Below, piece after piece: positions 28,430 to 38,090 of a stretch of 40,630 bases of DNA. The translations under genes and the position numbers were made by a program. This DNA is from Bacteroidota bacterium (lineage in GTDB: Bacteria; Bacteroidota; Ignavibacteria; Palsa-1295): assembly GCA_030706385.1 (NCBI GenBank), contig JAUZOQ010000023.1:1-40630 (forward strand), written 5' to 3'. Positions within the stretch are counted from its first letter, which is position 1, and every line of letters starts with the position of its first letter. The notes under the pieces are model-generated. The model made no database searches and was not told the DNA's origin. It was given only the letters and a program-made list of their open reading frames with translations.

Positions 28430-30688
28430 ATGCAGCACACGAGATTTCGCGCTATCGTCATAGCCGGTATTCTCTTACTATTCAGTTTCGAAGCAAAGGC
28501 TCAATCCGACGGATACGTGAGCCCTGTCTCCGTTGCTCAAGGCGGAAAAATTCGATTCTATATTTCAACAGGCAGTCCGACATTCACCCTTTCGATCTTC
28601 AAGCTCGGCTTCCAGAAGCGCGAGATCCTGGCGCTTCACGATGTGCCGGGGGGAATACAGACCATCGGCGATAGCGCATTCATCAACGGCTGTAACTGGA
28701 AAGTAACCAAAGAACTGACTATTCCCGACGTATGGGCCTCCGGTGTTTACGAAGCGGATTTTCCTTCTGCCGACACAATGAAGAAGCTGATATTTATCGT
28801 TCGGGAGAAAGAACTTGGCAAACACTCAAAGATCTTGGTTTGTCTAACCACAAATACCTGGCAGGCCTATAATAACTGGGGAGGAAGAAGTCTGTACGAT
28901 TTCAATTCGTATTCCCAAACAGCTTCCGTAAAGATCAGTCTCAATCGGCCTCTTGCCGATACATCTGAGAATAATTATTTCCGTTGGACCGATAAGCTCG
29001 TCAGGTGGCTGGATGCGCATAATATCGATGCCGAGTATTGCATCAATACCGATCTCGACCGCGACCCGAATTTCCTTTCTCATTATAAAGTCTATGTACC
29101 GGTTGGGCATGACGAGTATTGGTCGAAGCCCGAGCGGAATGCCGTTGAAAACTTCGTGCGTTTTGGCGGAAGGATGATCTGCCTTTCCGGTAATACCTGT
29201 TGGTGGCAAGTACGGTTCGAAGATAGCTTGCAGACGATGGTCTGCTACAGGGATTCTGCCATCGATCCGATGTATCCGATGCATGACTCCATCGTCACGA
29301 GCAATTGGGGGCGTTCGCCGGTCAATGATCCACCGAATTCACTTTTTGGCGTAAGCTTCGAGCATGGCGGGTTCATCAACGACAATGGCATTTTTCCGAA
29401 ATTCTTCGGCTACGGCGGTTACACGGTTTTCAATTCACAGCATTGGATCTACGACGAAACAGGAGTTAAGGATGGTGATGTCATAGGAGCTCAGGATGCG
29501 ATCGCTGGTTATGAAGCCGATGGCGCGCTCTTCGATTGGCTAGGAGGGTTACCATATCCGACGGGAGAAGATAAGACTCCGAAGAATTTTTCTATACTCG
29601 GTATCTCACCTGCAGCCTCAGCTGCGAATCTCGCTGCCGGTCATGCAACGATGGGATATTTTACGAATGCCAGCGGAGGTGCAGTGTTCAATGGCGGCTC
29701 GACCGATTGGGTGAGCGGATTAGACGGCGATGATTCCGTGCAATCGCAAATGCTGCTGAATGTTTTTCACGGGTTCTCGTTCTTCGGTGAACTCCCACCC
29801 GAGATCACGGGCTACTCGCCTGCTCGAATGACGACCGATTCGATCAACCATGAATGGGTGAATATTAATCACCTTAGCATGCGCCTTGAGTCGCAGCAGA
29901 TAGATACGTTTGTGATCCACGGCAGATGCGCCGATGGAAAGAAGCCGTTATATTTTTGGCGCATTGATGGGAAAACCATCAGCTTCGATTCGATCTTCTA
30001 CCTTACACCGGAGATCAAGAAGAAATCCCCGTCAGCTTTTATCCTTGAAGGCTGTGCAAGCTCCGGTTTTGATAAGGCAGTTGTGCAGTGGGCCATCGTT
30101 GATACGACGATGCGCTTTGTCACTTCTGCCCCGACCGTGCCAAGCAAACGGCATTCATTTTTTTCTTATCATGCCGTCGCAGCATCTCTTGTCGATGAGC
30201 ATCCGGCCTATGTCATGATCTACGGCCCGAGTTGGTTGCATATCGACCGAAGGGGAGTCGTAAGCGGATGGGTTGCCGATGAGCCTGGAGATCACACCGT
30301 CATTCTTCGGGCTACCGATTCGAAAGGTAATTTTGACATGCAGACATTCAATATCCATGTCTCCGACTCGCTCGAGGGAGTCGAAAAGAATTCAGAAAGT
30401 GCCCTTACGCTTCAGTGTTTTCCAAATCCAATCTCCGAAGATGCGCACTTTCTCTATACTTTGGGCGAGAACGGATATGTGCAATTGGAAATCACCGATG
30501 TTGCAGGCAAGCAAATCTACTCAAGTTCTTTACCAAACATAACACCTGCAGGTCCCCACCTTCTGGGCTGGAATTGCAGAAGCACAAACGGCGAGAGGTT
30601 GCATGCAGGCATATACTTTTGCCGCCTGATCCTTCGCACTCTATCCGGAGCAAAATCTGCTGTTTTCGCAAAATTAGTAGTCTTATAG
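28430..30688 (+). CDS. Secreted N,N-dimethylformamidase-beta-like protein with T9SS sorting domain
   Basis: After a signal peptide (about 1-24, FSFEAKAQ), residues 25-470 resemble the large-subunit domain of N,N-dimethylformamidase: VSVAQGGKIRFYISTG, KILVCLTTNTWQAYNNWGG (about 134-152), VYVPVGHDEYWS (221-232), FVRFGGRMICLSGNTCWWQVRFE, then a glutamine-amidotransferase-like core. DMFase hydrolyses amide bonds with a mononuclear iron; whether its iron ligands are kept here could not be verified. An Ig-like domain follows (YGPSWLHIDRRGVVSGWVAD) and the last 90 residues (LTLQCFPNPISEDAHFLYTL ... GIYFCRLILRTLSG) are a T9SS sorting/FlgD-like domain. The substrate is therefore probably extracellular and may not be dimethylformamide. 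Confidence 0.8.
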   Translation: MQHTRFRAIVIAGILLLFSFEAKAQSDGYVSPVSVAQGGKIRFYISTGSPTFTLSIFKLGFQKREILALHDVPGGIQTIGDSAFINGCNWKVTKELTIPDVWASGVYEADFPSADTMKKLIFIVREKELGKHSKILVCLTTNTWQAYNNWGGRSLYDFNSYSQTASVKISLNRPLADTSENNYFRWTDKLVRWLDAHNIDAEYCINTDLDRDPNFLSHYKVYVPVGHDEYWSKPERNAVENFVRFGGRMICLSGNTCWWQVRFEDSLQTMVCYRDSAIDPMYPMHDSIVTSNWGRSPVNDPPNSLFGVSFEHGGFINDNGIFPKFFGYGGYTVFNSQHWIYDETGVKDGDVIGAQDAIAGYEADGALFDWLGGLPYPTGEDKTPKNFSILGISPAASAANLAAGHATMGYFTNASGGAVFNGGSTDWVSGLDGDDSVQSQMLLNVFHGFSFFGELPPEITGYSPARMTTDSINHEWVNINHLSMRLESQQIDTFVIHGRCADGKKPLYFWRIDGKTISFDSIFYLTPEIKKKSPSAFILEGCASSGFDKAVVQWAIVDTTMRFVTSAPTVPSKRHSFFSYHAVAASLVDEHPAYVMIYGPSWLHIDRRGVVSGWVADEPGDHTVILRATDSKGNFDMQTFNIHVSDSLEGVEKNSESALTLQCFPNPISEDAHFLYTLGENGYVQLEITDVAGKQIYSSSLPNITPAGPHLLGWNCRSTNGERLHAGIYFCRLILRTLSGAKSAVFAKLVVL

Positions 30689-30833
30689 TGCCCTCAAACC
30701 GAAGGACGAAATCGGCTGAAACAAAGTCCGGAACTCGTGCTCTCTTCCATTGTTAGGAAGTTTTCCCCGCTTGCTGTAACTTTCGATGGCTTTTGGAGTT
30801 ATATATCATCGAATTCTATTCCCACTCCATACG

Positions 30834-31598
30834 ATGAGATATTATTTTGCTTTGTTTCTTGGCCTGAACATTTGCTTTGCTATCGGCTGTAAAGAGAAGT
30901 CGCCGACGGCTCCAGTACCGCAAGGGGAAGTTGTCGGAGCTATCCAACTTTTTGATTCCGATGGCAAACTTCTCAGTTCTGCCAGCGGCGTAATGGTCTC
31001 GGTCAGCGGTTCGGATAAGACAACGCAGACGGATGATTCAGGCAAGTGGGCAATCTCAGGTTTAGAGGAAGGAGAACATACCTTCACGTTCACCAAGTCC
31101 GGATTCGGTGCGATGAAGATCATTGATCTCGCCATCGGCACAACGACGATTGCAGACACGATAGAAATGGCCGAGCCGCCTCAGGAAATCATCAATTTTC
31201 AGAAATTCTCGATCACCATTTCTCCGGCCGATTCGCTGCCAACGTACAATGCGATCGGTACGTTGCCGAGGCCATTCCTGGATAACCGTGCGATCGTTTT
31301 CTGTATAGGAACCGATAGTGCTGCGCTTGCCATGGATCCGGAATCTGCAATGACACAACTTGCTTTCAGTACTCCCGGATCGGGTTACGATGGTTCGTTC
31401 ATGTGGAGTTCGACCAATTCGCTTTCGCTGCAACGAGATTCCATCGGACACGGGAAGCGATTCTTTGCATGCCTATGCGTCGCAGGAAAAGGTCCCGATG
31501 GTGATGACTTCAGTCACTACTATGATCCCTCTCTGCAAAAAGAGGTTTATACTTCCCTTGGCCGGCGCTCACAGATCCTGAACGCCGTCATGCCTTAA
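30834..31598 (+). CDS. Lipoprotein with carboxypeptidase-regulatory-like domain
   Basis: Starting at the ATG at 30834 gives 254 residues with a lipoprotein signal (MRYYFALFLGLNICFAIGC); the in-frame ATG at 30786 would precede it with a non-signal stretch. Residues about 30-110 are a prealbumin-like beta sandwich (EVVGAIQLFDSDGKLLSSASGVMVSV, then TDDSGKWAISGLEEGEHTFTFTKSGFG). The rest (FQKFSITISPADSLPTYNAIGTLPRPF ...) looks like a second beta domain without a recognised family. It follows the DMFase-like gene by 145 bases and probably has its own promoter. The role is likely structural or binding at the envelope. Confidence 0.7.
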   Translation: MRYYFALFLGLNICFAIGCKEKSPTAPVPQGEVVGAIQLFDSDGKLLSSASGVMVSVSGSDKTTQTDDSGKWAISGLEEGEHTFTFTKSGFGAMKIIDLAIGTTTIADTIEMAEPPQEIINFQKFSITISPADSLPTYNAIGTLPRPFLDNRAIVFCIGTDSAALAMDPESAMTQLAFSTPGSGYDGSFMWSSTNSLSLQRDSIGHGKRFFACLCVAGKGPDGDDFSHYYDPSLQKEVYTSLGRRSQILNAVMP

Positions 31599-31615
31599 TC
31601 TCCTGCAAACTACGG

Positions 31616-32170
31616 CTACGGAAGTTTTTCGAATGTGATATTATTGTAGAGGACGTGCCAGGCTGCGACCTCCGTGCTGCCGCCGGTAAGTTCGAGGCTT
31701 ACAGTATCTTTTGCGCTGAGCGTCAATGTATCGAGTAAGCTGATCTTCGTCCATACTGTATCCTCAGCGATCATCGATGCACTTATATGCATCGGCGCCG
31801 GATTACTGGTTAGGATTCGAACCGCTCCCATGCCTTCCTTTTGCGTTACTTTCTCCCACAACGAAAGTTTGTAGATCCCACTGGAAAGTCCGGTGAACTC
31901 GTGATGGACAAATTCCGTACGCGGAATCCATCCCGGCGATAGAAGTAGCGACCACTTCGCAGATGATCCCGGAGGAACGTCGGATGTGAATTGAGCCGCC
32001 GAATCCATATCGGAAGCTCCATACGACCAGCCGTTAAGAGATCCGTGACCGCTGCTATCGAATGTGAGATTATCAAGCAATGCATTTGATGACGGAGCAT
32101 TGGTGCTATTCGTGCACGAGGTGGCAAAGAGTGCACTCATCATGATGAGATACAGGACAATATTCTTCAT
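31616..32170 (-). CDS. Hypothetical lipoprotein with carbohydrate-binding-like beta sandwich
   Basis: The 184-residue protein has a lipoprotein signal (MKNIVLYLIMMSALFATSC). The mature part fits a jelly-roll module: NLTFDSSGHGSLNGWSYG at the start, HHEFTGLSSGIYKLSLWEKV in the middle, and DTVWTKISLLDTLTLSAKDTVSLELTGG with AAWHVLYNNITFE near the end. This pattern is common in carbohydrate-binding modules, but no binding residues can be assigned. It is convergent with the lipoprotein at 30834 and lies 112 bases downstream of the large lipoprotein gene. Confidence 0.65.
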   Translation of the reverse strand: MKNIVLYLIMMSALFATSCTNSTNAPSSNALLDNLTFDSSGHGSLNGWSYGASDMDSAAQFTSDVPPGSSAKWSLLLSPGWIPRTEFVHHEFTGLSSGIYKLSLWEKVTQKEGMGAVRILTSNPAPMHISASMIAEDTVWTKISLLDTLTLSAKDTVSLELTGGSTEVAAWHVLYNNITFEKLP

Positions 32171-32282
32171 ACTGATCCAGAGATAGTGAACATCATATGA
32201 GACACAGAAAAAAGGAAAAAGTTGCAGCCGGTTACATAGTCGGATTCATAGATTTTTCTGGAGTTTCCGCAACTTCTTGATT

Positions 32283-34754
32283 CTATTTGCCTTTGGCATA
32301 GCGGTCATAAAAAGCGCATTCTGTCTTTGCTTCATCGCTAAATTTCGTATCGGCGTAATCACTCAGGAGTTTATTGAAATACTGCCGGTAGGATTTTTTC
32401 TGGTCGAGATAGAGCAAACTATCGATGGTCGACTCATCTCTCCATTGAACATCGCGAGTCTTTGTTATCTCATTGTGACGGCCTCTCAGATAGTAGTAGA
32501 AGCGTTTCTGTTCGCATTTGGCCGCCATGAAAACCGATCGCGCCTTGAACTCCCGATCGGTTGCTCGCGCTGCGGCCTCGTTGAAATAATGCTCTGCTTC
32601 CTGTATGAGGAAGTAGTAATTGCTATCTACAGATTCGCCCGATGAACTATACCAATACTCATCTACTAGCTCATCCGGACCTGTCCATCCGCTTTGAATC
32701 ATCAGCCACGAGTTTCCCCAGGCAGTCATATTGTAAGCGCCGCAGGCAAGTTCGAAACAATCTTCTGCGGAGCCGCCATGCTTTGCTTTTTCCGAAAGCT
32801 CAGACATCTTCTTTGCATACGTGAACGGATTATACTTCAGAGTATCGGCCGGCACCTGGGCGTGAGTATCATGAATGCCTGTACTGAACGGATTCGCAGC
32901 GAGGTATATCGGGTATGGCTCGTTACTCCATATGCTTGTATCGATATGCGAGAATGCTTCGGTGGCAACATCATACTTATGCTCTATGAGTGCACGAGTT
33001 CCTAATAGGCGATAGAGCGGTGCCGTAGAAACCCGTGAGATAATCTGCAGTTTCTTATCGTAGTCGCGAAGATCCTTTCCCTGAAAATAATTGAGTGTCG
33101 CCTGAACCGTTGCAGAGGGCGCTTCATTGCCGAGAAGATCAAGATCCGCATATCCCTTTCGTTCGGGATACCTGGGCTCCGATGAAATTACGGGGGAGTA
33201 ATGCCCTTTTGCAAGAAGCCCGAATAGAAAGGCCTTTGCCTCGGAATATTCTACTAATGAAGACGAGCTGCTCTCGGAAGCAGAGTTACAGGCAAAAATA
33301 TTTCCTTTAATAATATGTGGCGACTGCCGGCTATATAGCTGCTGGATGTTATGCGCAGCATATTTGAATGCATTGGAATGCTGCATTCCCCAACCATCCG
33401 AGAATCGTAAAAGCATCGGAAGAAGCTCTTCTTCTTTTGCCGGAGTCATCTCCTTCGTCAATTCAGAGAAAAGCAAGAATCGTTGCAGAAGCATTTGATC
33501 CTGCAACAGTGAATCCTTCGAACCCATCTGCTCCGCTTCTGCCAGTAGTTTATCCGAGCCGGTAAAATCGCCGAGTAAAAAAGCTGTATGAGCTTCGGCT
33601 GTCAGCCAAAAATCATGACGGGGGACTTTGTCGCTACCTGCAGCAACGGCAGAAAATTCTCTGAGCTTCTGCAATGTCGAGCTTGAAGATTTTGCTCTGG
33701 CAAGCCGCCCCGAATCGATATAATTATATTCCGGATTGTAGGCATACTGTGGACTATAGGAGCGATCGTATTCCGCTTTGTTGAGTTCACGAACGAAGAC
33801 GAGCCGGATCAGGCTATCCGATGGATCGGCTGCCATCATGCCTGTCAGAATGCCGGTCGATTCCTGCCAGGGCTGAACAGCGCAGAGCGCATAGACTGCA
33901 GCTTTTTCCTTGCCGTTCTTACAATAGGTGAGGGCTTGGGGTAGAAACATCACATCATTCAATCGCAGGCTCATATACGCTGCATATCTTCTCGATGCGC
34001 AGTTCTGAAATACCTGGCCGAAGTGATAGATCGCCTGCGCCGTATCTCCTTTGATGAGATAGGCGCCGCCTACTCTGCTTTCTGCCCAATAGCTGATCGC
34101 TGATCGCGTTTTGCTGTGGCTGAAGTATTCATCATAAAGTTTTATCTCATCATCGAGATTATGAAGTTCAGCATTGATCTTGATCGCCTGGAATGCATAG
34201 CGCTCTTTCAGGAATTGGTCTTTCTGCGACCTGGCCATCTTCAGTGCGATCGGCAATTGGAACTCAATCGAATCGTCAGCCTTCGTTGGCTCGTCGCTCC
34301 ACGACCCGCTCTGGCGCTGCATCGATTCGACATCCCAGGCAAATTCGAGATACTTCATCGCTGCCGGCCGCTTTTGGATTGCCTGTAGGAAAACTTTTGA
34401 TATTCTATTGTTCGTATCGTTATCCGGGCGGGTCGAAGTATTATTGCTTCTATAGATCGCCTGACCTGCTTCCTGGATGGTGTAGTTCCCGCCGATATAA
34501 TCCAGCCAAGAGCGCAGATTATCGTCCTCTCTGTAATTAACCGAATCGGTTTGGAAGACATCGAAATCGTCGGCTCCATAGAGAAAGCTCAGCGAAAAAT
34601 GATACGGGTAGAAACTATCGCTGTTGATGGAGGTCTCAGGCTGGAAGAAACCCATGTACGAATCATCCGGTCCGCCCGCACAGGAAAGGACGAGAACAAA
34701 GCTCAGGTAGAAGAGCGGTTTCTTAATGCGGGAAAAGAGATTCGAGTTCGTCAT
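32283..34754 (-). CDS. Very large hypothetical lipoprotein, paired with a DUF3142-like protein
   Basis: From the ATG at 34754 the protein has 823 residues and a lipoprotein signal (NLFSRIKKPLFYLSFVLVLSC). The mature part is mostly helical, with TPR-like stretches (SYWAESRVGGAYLIKGDTAQAIYHFGQVFQ; EAEHYFNEAAARATDREFKARSVFMAAKCEQ). Near the start is a charged region (DDFDVFQTDSVNYREDDNLRSWLDYIGG). No catalytic motif was seen. The start lies 32 bases inside the end of the upstream gene, which suggests tight coupling with the DUF3142-like lipoprotein. An ATG at 34868 would add a non-signal leader. Confidence 0.7.
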   Translation of the reverse strand: MTNSNLFSRIKKPLFYLSFVLVLSCAGGPDDSYMGFFQPETSINSDSFYPYHFSLSFLYGADDFDVFQTDSVNYREDDNLRSWLDYIGGNYTIQEAGQAIYRSNNTSTRPDNDTNNRISKVFLQAIQKRPAAMKYLEFAWDVESMQRQSGSWSDEPTKADDSIEFQLPIALKMARSQKDQFLKERYAFQAIKINAELHNLDDEIKLYDEYFSHSKTRSAISYWAESRVGGAYLIKGDTAQAIYHFGQVFQNCASRRYAAYMSLRLNDVMFLPQALTYCKNGKEKAAVYALCAVQPWQESTGILTGMMAADPSDSLIRLVFVRELNKAEYDRSYSPQYAYNPEYNYIDSGRLARAKSSSSTLQKLREFSAVAAGSDKVPRHDFWLTAEAHTAFLLGDFTGSDKLLAEAEQMGSKDSLLQDQMLLQRFLLFSELTKEMTPAKEEELLPMLLRFSDGWGMQHSNAFKYAAHNIQQLYSRQSPHIIKGNIFACNSASESSSSSLVEYSEAKAFLFGLLAKGHYSPVISSEPRYPERKGYADLDLLGNEAPSATVQATLNYFQGKDLRDYDKKLQIISRVSTAPLYRLLGTRALIEHKYDVATEAFSHIDTSIWSNEPYPIYLAANPFSTGIHDTHAQVPADTLKYNPFTYAKKMSELSEKAKHGGSAEDCFELACGAYNMTAWGNSWLMIQSGWTGPDELVDEYWYSSSGESVDSNYYFLIQEAEHYFNEAAARATDREFKARSVFMAAKCEQKRFYYYLRGRHNEITKTRDVQWRDESTIDSLLYLDQKKSYRQYFNKLLSDYADTKFSDEAKTECAFYDRYAKGK

Positions 34755-35751
34755 GTGAATACCTTGTAAGTGTTGCCGAATCCAGATGGAACAATGCAAA
34801 ACTACGCTCTTCATCGGGAAGCAAGGAAGAAATACGCGCGGAGTATTGAGCGATGATCTTCGCATCACACGATTCTGCTCGGATCATATCACCTGATTGC
34901 AATCGGGCTCCGAATGCAAATGTATCTCGAAGCACTCTGAATTTATCTCCATCGGCCACGAAAATATTCTTAGCAGTAAGCATGTCGCGGCGTGCACCGT
35001 CCAGAATTGCCAGAAACGAGGCGCCGCGATAGGCGATCGCCCAATGAAAGATCGGAAGAGCAACATCGAGCTGCATGGGATAATCTTTAATGTACGGTAA
35101 ATATTTCTCGGCTTCTTCCGGATCGAAGATCGAGTTCTTCGTCTGGGGCCGCCGCCAATCCGTCATATTATAGAACATTAGCATTCCACGGCTGCATGGC
35201 GGAAGGCCGGACTCCGATCTGTACTTCACTTGATGAAGCCGGATCGTGCATGAGGTGATCATCTTTCTCTGCGCAACAAGTTTTCCGATGACTTCAACTA
35301 ATCGGAAATATTTTGCGCGTGAGTGTTGCGCCCAATCGCAATCGAGTTGGATCTCATGCAGTTGCAATCCCTCGCGGTCGGCAATTCGGAATGTCTTGCT
35401 GACGATCTCCGCAGCTAAAGTATCGATCAACTTCTCATCAGTTCCGAGAAGAGCAGCCTGTGTGATGAAGATGACGGGCACATATTCGATATTGCTCCGA
35501 AGAGAAGATGAATCGAATCCAATAGTAGCGACGGGGATGGCTCCATGGTCTGATGCAGTGACATCGAAAAATTTCACGTAGATTTTCTTGATATGAAGAG
35601 TGCTCAGCGCACTATCTTCGAGGTTGCCAAGCTTATATTCATGCTTCCAATAATAGAACGCGCGAGCTGGCGCCGATGCATGATGCTCCTTCCTGCATCC
35701 GGGCAGAAGCGAGAGCGCAAGTAGGAGAAACGCGAACGTGCTTTTTTTCAC
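34723..35751 (-). CDS. DUF3142-like lipoprotein (TIM-barrel-like)
   Basis: The start is set at GTG 35751 because it opens a lipoprotein signal (KKSTFAFLLLALSLLPGC); an ATG at 35802 would add 17 residues with acidic charges. The mature protein matches my recollection of the DUF3142 family: AFYYWKHEYKLGNLEDSAL, LHIKKIYVKFFDVT, IQLDCDWAQHSRAKYFRLVEVI, CTIRLHQVKYRSESGLPP and RGMLMFYNMTDW. The spacing of strands with acidic ends (LDCDW, MFYNMTDW) suggests a glycosidase-like barrel. No activity is established. It overlaps the large lipoprotein gene, which probably encodes its partner. Confidence 0.7.
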   Translation of the reverse strand: MKKSTFAFLLLALSLLPGCRKEHHASAPARAFYYWKHEYKLGNLEDSALSTLHIKKIYVKFFDVTASDHGAIPVATIGFDSSSLRSNIEYVPVIFITQAALLGTDEKLIDTLAAEIVSKTFRIADREGLQLHEIQLDCDWAQHSRAKYFRLVEVIGKLVAQRKMITSCTIRLHQVKYRSESGLPPCSRGMLMFYNMTDWRRPQTKNSIFDPEEAEKYLPYIKDYPMQLDVALPIFHWAIAYRGASFLAILDGARRDMLTAKNIFVADGDKFRVLRDTFAFGARLQSGDMIRAESCDAKIIAQYSARISSLLPDEERSFALFHLDSATLTRYSHDELESLFPH

Positions 35752-35833
35752 ATCACGGGAAAGAAGATTTGGGAAGGGAAGTTCCACTAGTTCGTCAGGC
35801 ATACCATTGAGGGCATCCCATAAGAATTTTTCC

Positions 35834-35862
35834 TTTCCATGTCCATAAATTTATTATATTTG
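35834..35862 (+). promoter_or_regulatory. Candidate promoter of the RecA-fold-like gene
   Basis: TATATTTG (35855-35862) matches the -7 consensus TAnnTTTG fully, and TTTC (35834-35837) lies 17 bases upstream as a near-match to -33 TTTG. The gene starts 92 bases downstream. Confidence 0.45.
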
Positions 35863-35954
35863 TTATCGTATATATAGGAGCTTTTGCCCATAAATGGTAA
35901 AACGCTCAATTCTGGTCGAAAAAGGCACATATTTACGCTATTTCTATAACCTCT

Positions 35955-36686
35955 ATGAAAAAATACACACAGTTCACCCAGGGAGAGATCACGATCTATT
36001 GCGGCGAAGAGGCCCGTCATACCGTGGCTGAAAGCCTGAAGCAGGCGCGGGCAATTTCGCATAGTTCGAGGAATGAAAAGATATTGTATATCAATACGGT
36101 CTTCTCGACGCGAAGAGTGCTCGGAGCGGCAAGGCAAGTATTCGCTTCGGAGTTAGTCTCGCAAGTAGGATTCGGAGATCGAATCATTTTGAAGACCGTC
36201 GTCATCGGCGATCTCTGCAATCAACTTCCGAATATTCAGGAGATGATCGACTCGCACGATATCAAGCATGTCATCATCAACTCATGGGAGTTCGCGAACC
36301 GCTCCTATGCTTTCAAGGAGCGTACGCTCTTTGCGCTGGCTGCGCTTCGAGAGTTGGGAATCTCAGTGCTCATCTATTCGCAAGCTCCCTTCACCTCGCC
36401 CGGCGAGATCTGCCGCGGAGGGCTCGGCAAGCTTGCCGTCATCGCCGATGACATCATCCAACTCGAAGAGTCGTTTACGATGGATGAAGATCATGATGGT
36501 TCAAGCGCTGAAATCCTTCCTCAAAAAAGCGCACACCGACATTCGCTGAACTCCGAAAAGAAAATATTACTTGCCAGTGAAATCAATGAGTTAGACTATG
36601 CTCGAAAGGAAATGGAGGTTGCAAGCGGAGGGGAGATGGCGATGAAGGAAGTGGGGGCGATGGAGGAGGAGATGATTACAATGTAA
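35955..36686 (+). CDS. RecA/KaiC-fold-like protein lacking a P-loop
   Basis: The 243-residue protein has the strand-helix rhythm of RecA-superfamily ATPases. EITIYCGEEARHTVAESLKQA (about 11-31) sits where the Walker A loop and its helix would be, but has GEEARHT in place of GxxxxGK[ST]. EKILYINTVFS (41-51) resembles strand 2. HVIINSWEF (105-113) resembles the Walker B strand, and LGISVLIYSQAP (134-145) resembles the strand before the DnaB/RecA Gln signature. ADDIIQLEE closes the core. The last 60 residues are polar and Met/Glu-rich. It may be a non-ATP-binding regulator or DNA-recombination accessory; this is inference from pattern only. A good promoter motif precedes it. Confidence 0.55.
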   Translation: MKKYTQFTQGEITIYCGEEARHTVAESLKQARAISHSSRNEKILYINTVFSTRRVLGAARQVFASELVSQVGFGDRIILKTVVIGDLCNQLPNIQEMIDSHDIKHVIINSWEFANRSYAFKERTLFALAALRELGISVLIYSQAPFTSPGEICRGGLGKLAVIADDIIQLEESFTMDEDHDGSSAEILPQKSAHRHSLNSEKKILLASEINELDYARKEMEVASGGEMAMKEVGAMEEEMITM

Positions 36687-36836
36687 CGGAAGTTAGTTCA
36701 GAAAAGAGATTTTGGTACCAACGCTTTCATTGTGCTTCGCATCGGTGAGGCAGTTGACATCCAATTGGAGCTTAATATCTGGTTTGTGTAACAATTGAAG
36801 ACTCTATCGTGTCCATCATAGCAAAGTAGATATACG

Positions 36837-38090
36837 ATGATGCTAGTAAGGAAATACCCATTCATTATGCTCATGCTATTCGTGATTATCGCCAATGGCG
36901 ATTTGATGGCACAATGGATGAAAACTGACTTCCAGGGACAGGCGGGCAAGTACTCATCGTATTATTTTAGTTCAAAAGATTGCTATATCTCTCCTGGCTT
37001 TTATCGATCATCGGACGGGGGCATAACGTGGGATACGGTTATCTATAGCCAGCCGAATTTGTATGCCGGTCCGTTCATCGTGCATGGCGAATACATCTTA
37101 GCGCTCATTGCAGATCCGTTGTTAAGCGGTGAAGGAGGCTGGATGCGATCGTCCGATAGAGGAGAAAGTTGGGAAAGGATACATACAAATTTTAGTTTTG
37201 GTATCGATATATTCCTGAGTGATTTCGGCCGGATCTATGGCTCATGCGGAGATGGGATTGTCTATTCTTCCGATAACGGTGATTCTTGGACTGCCATACA
37301 TGACAGCATTTACATGATTTCCTCATTCGTTCGAAATGGGAATATGTTGTATGCATCGAGTTACAATGCAGGAACGGGCTTTCACGATGGAGGAGGAGTT
37401 TATCGTTCATCCGATAGCGGGCAGAGTTGGTCCACTTTCGAGAATGCATTGACTGGCATGCTGCATGTCGAGAATCTCGTAAGTGTCGGTAACGATTTGC
37501 TTGTCGAATCCGCGCTCGGACTTTCGATCTCTATAGATAGTGCGGTAACATGGAACGAAGTTTTTCCAACAAACGACACAATAGCCGACTCTCCCGTTTC
37601 TGTAGAGAGTTCACTTTTTTGTATTGCACACAGCGGACCGAATTTCCTGAAAAATTCTATTCTCTATTCCCAAGATCAGGAAAAGACGTGGAATGATGTG
37701 ACAGGCAATCTTCAAGGAAAACTGTTTAGCTATCTCGGAGCAGACAAGGATTATTTGTTCGTAATGACGGATAGCGGATTGTGGCGTCGCTCTCTTTCTG
37801 AGTTAGGAATAGAATCACAACATTCTGTTACTTCGCTGTTCACCGATCTTCATGTGACGGGAAATCCGTTCGGAGATGAAACAGAACTTCAATTTAGTCT
37901 TTCCACGGGTGCGCTTCTCGGACTGGAAATCTACGATTTGCTCGGGCACAGACTATTTTCATCTTCTCGACTATTTGAAGTCGGCGATCATGATTGGTAT
38001 ATTGACGGGAAAGATCTGCCCCACGGAATGCTCTACGCAAGGATTTGGGGCAAACAAGATTCTCGGATTCTAAAGCTTGTGCATTGGTAA
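36837..38090 (+). CDS. Secreted Asp-box (BNR/sortilin-like) propeller with T9SS sorting domain
   Basis: After a signal peptide (MLMLFVIIANGDLMAQ) come at least four clear Asp boxes: SSDGGITW, SSDRGESW, SSDNGDSW and SSDSGQSW. Two weaker ones (SIDSAVTW, SQDQEKTW) follow, so the fold is a six- or seven-bladed propeller. The last 80 residues (LHVTGNPFGDETELQFSL ... LPHGMLYARIWGKQDSRILKL) are a type A T9SS sorting domain. Such proteins in Bacteroidota are surface or secreted and mostly of unknown function; a sialidase role is unlikely, as no catalytic Arg triad was recognised. Confidence 0.8.
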   Translation: MMLVRKYPFIMLMLFVIIANGDLMAQWMKTDFQGQAGKYSSYYFSSKDCYISPGFYRSSDGGITWDTVIYSQPNLYAGPFIVHGEYILALIADPLLSGEGGWMRSSDRGESWERIHTNFSFGIDIFLSDFGRIYGSCGDGIVYSSDNGDSWTAIHDSIYMISSFVRNGNMLYASSYNAGTGFHDGGGVYRSSDSGQSWSTFENALTGMLHVENLVSVGNDLLVESALGLSISIDSAVTWNEVFPTNDTIADSPVSVESSLFCIAHSGPNFLKNSILYSQDQEKTWNDVTGNLQGKLFSYLGADKDYLFVMTDSGLWRRSLSELGIESQHSVTSLFTDLHVTGNPFGDETELQFSLSTGALLGLEIYDLLGHRLFSSSRLFEVGDHDWYIDGKDLPHGMLYARIWGKQDSRILKLVHW

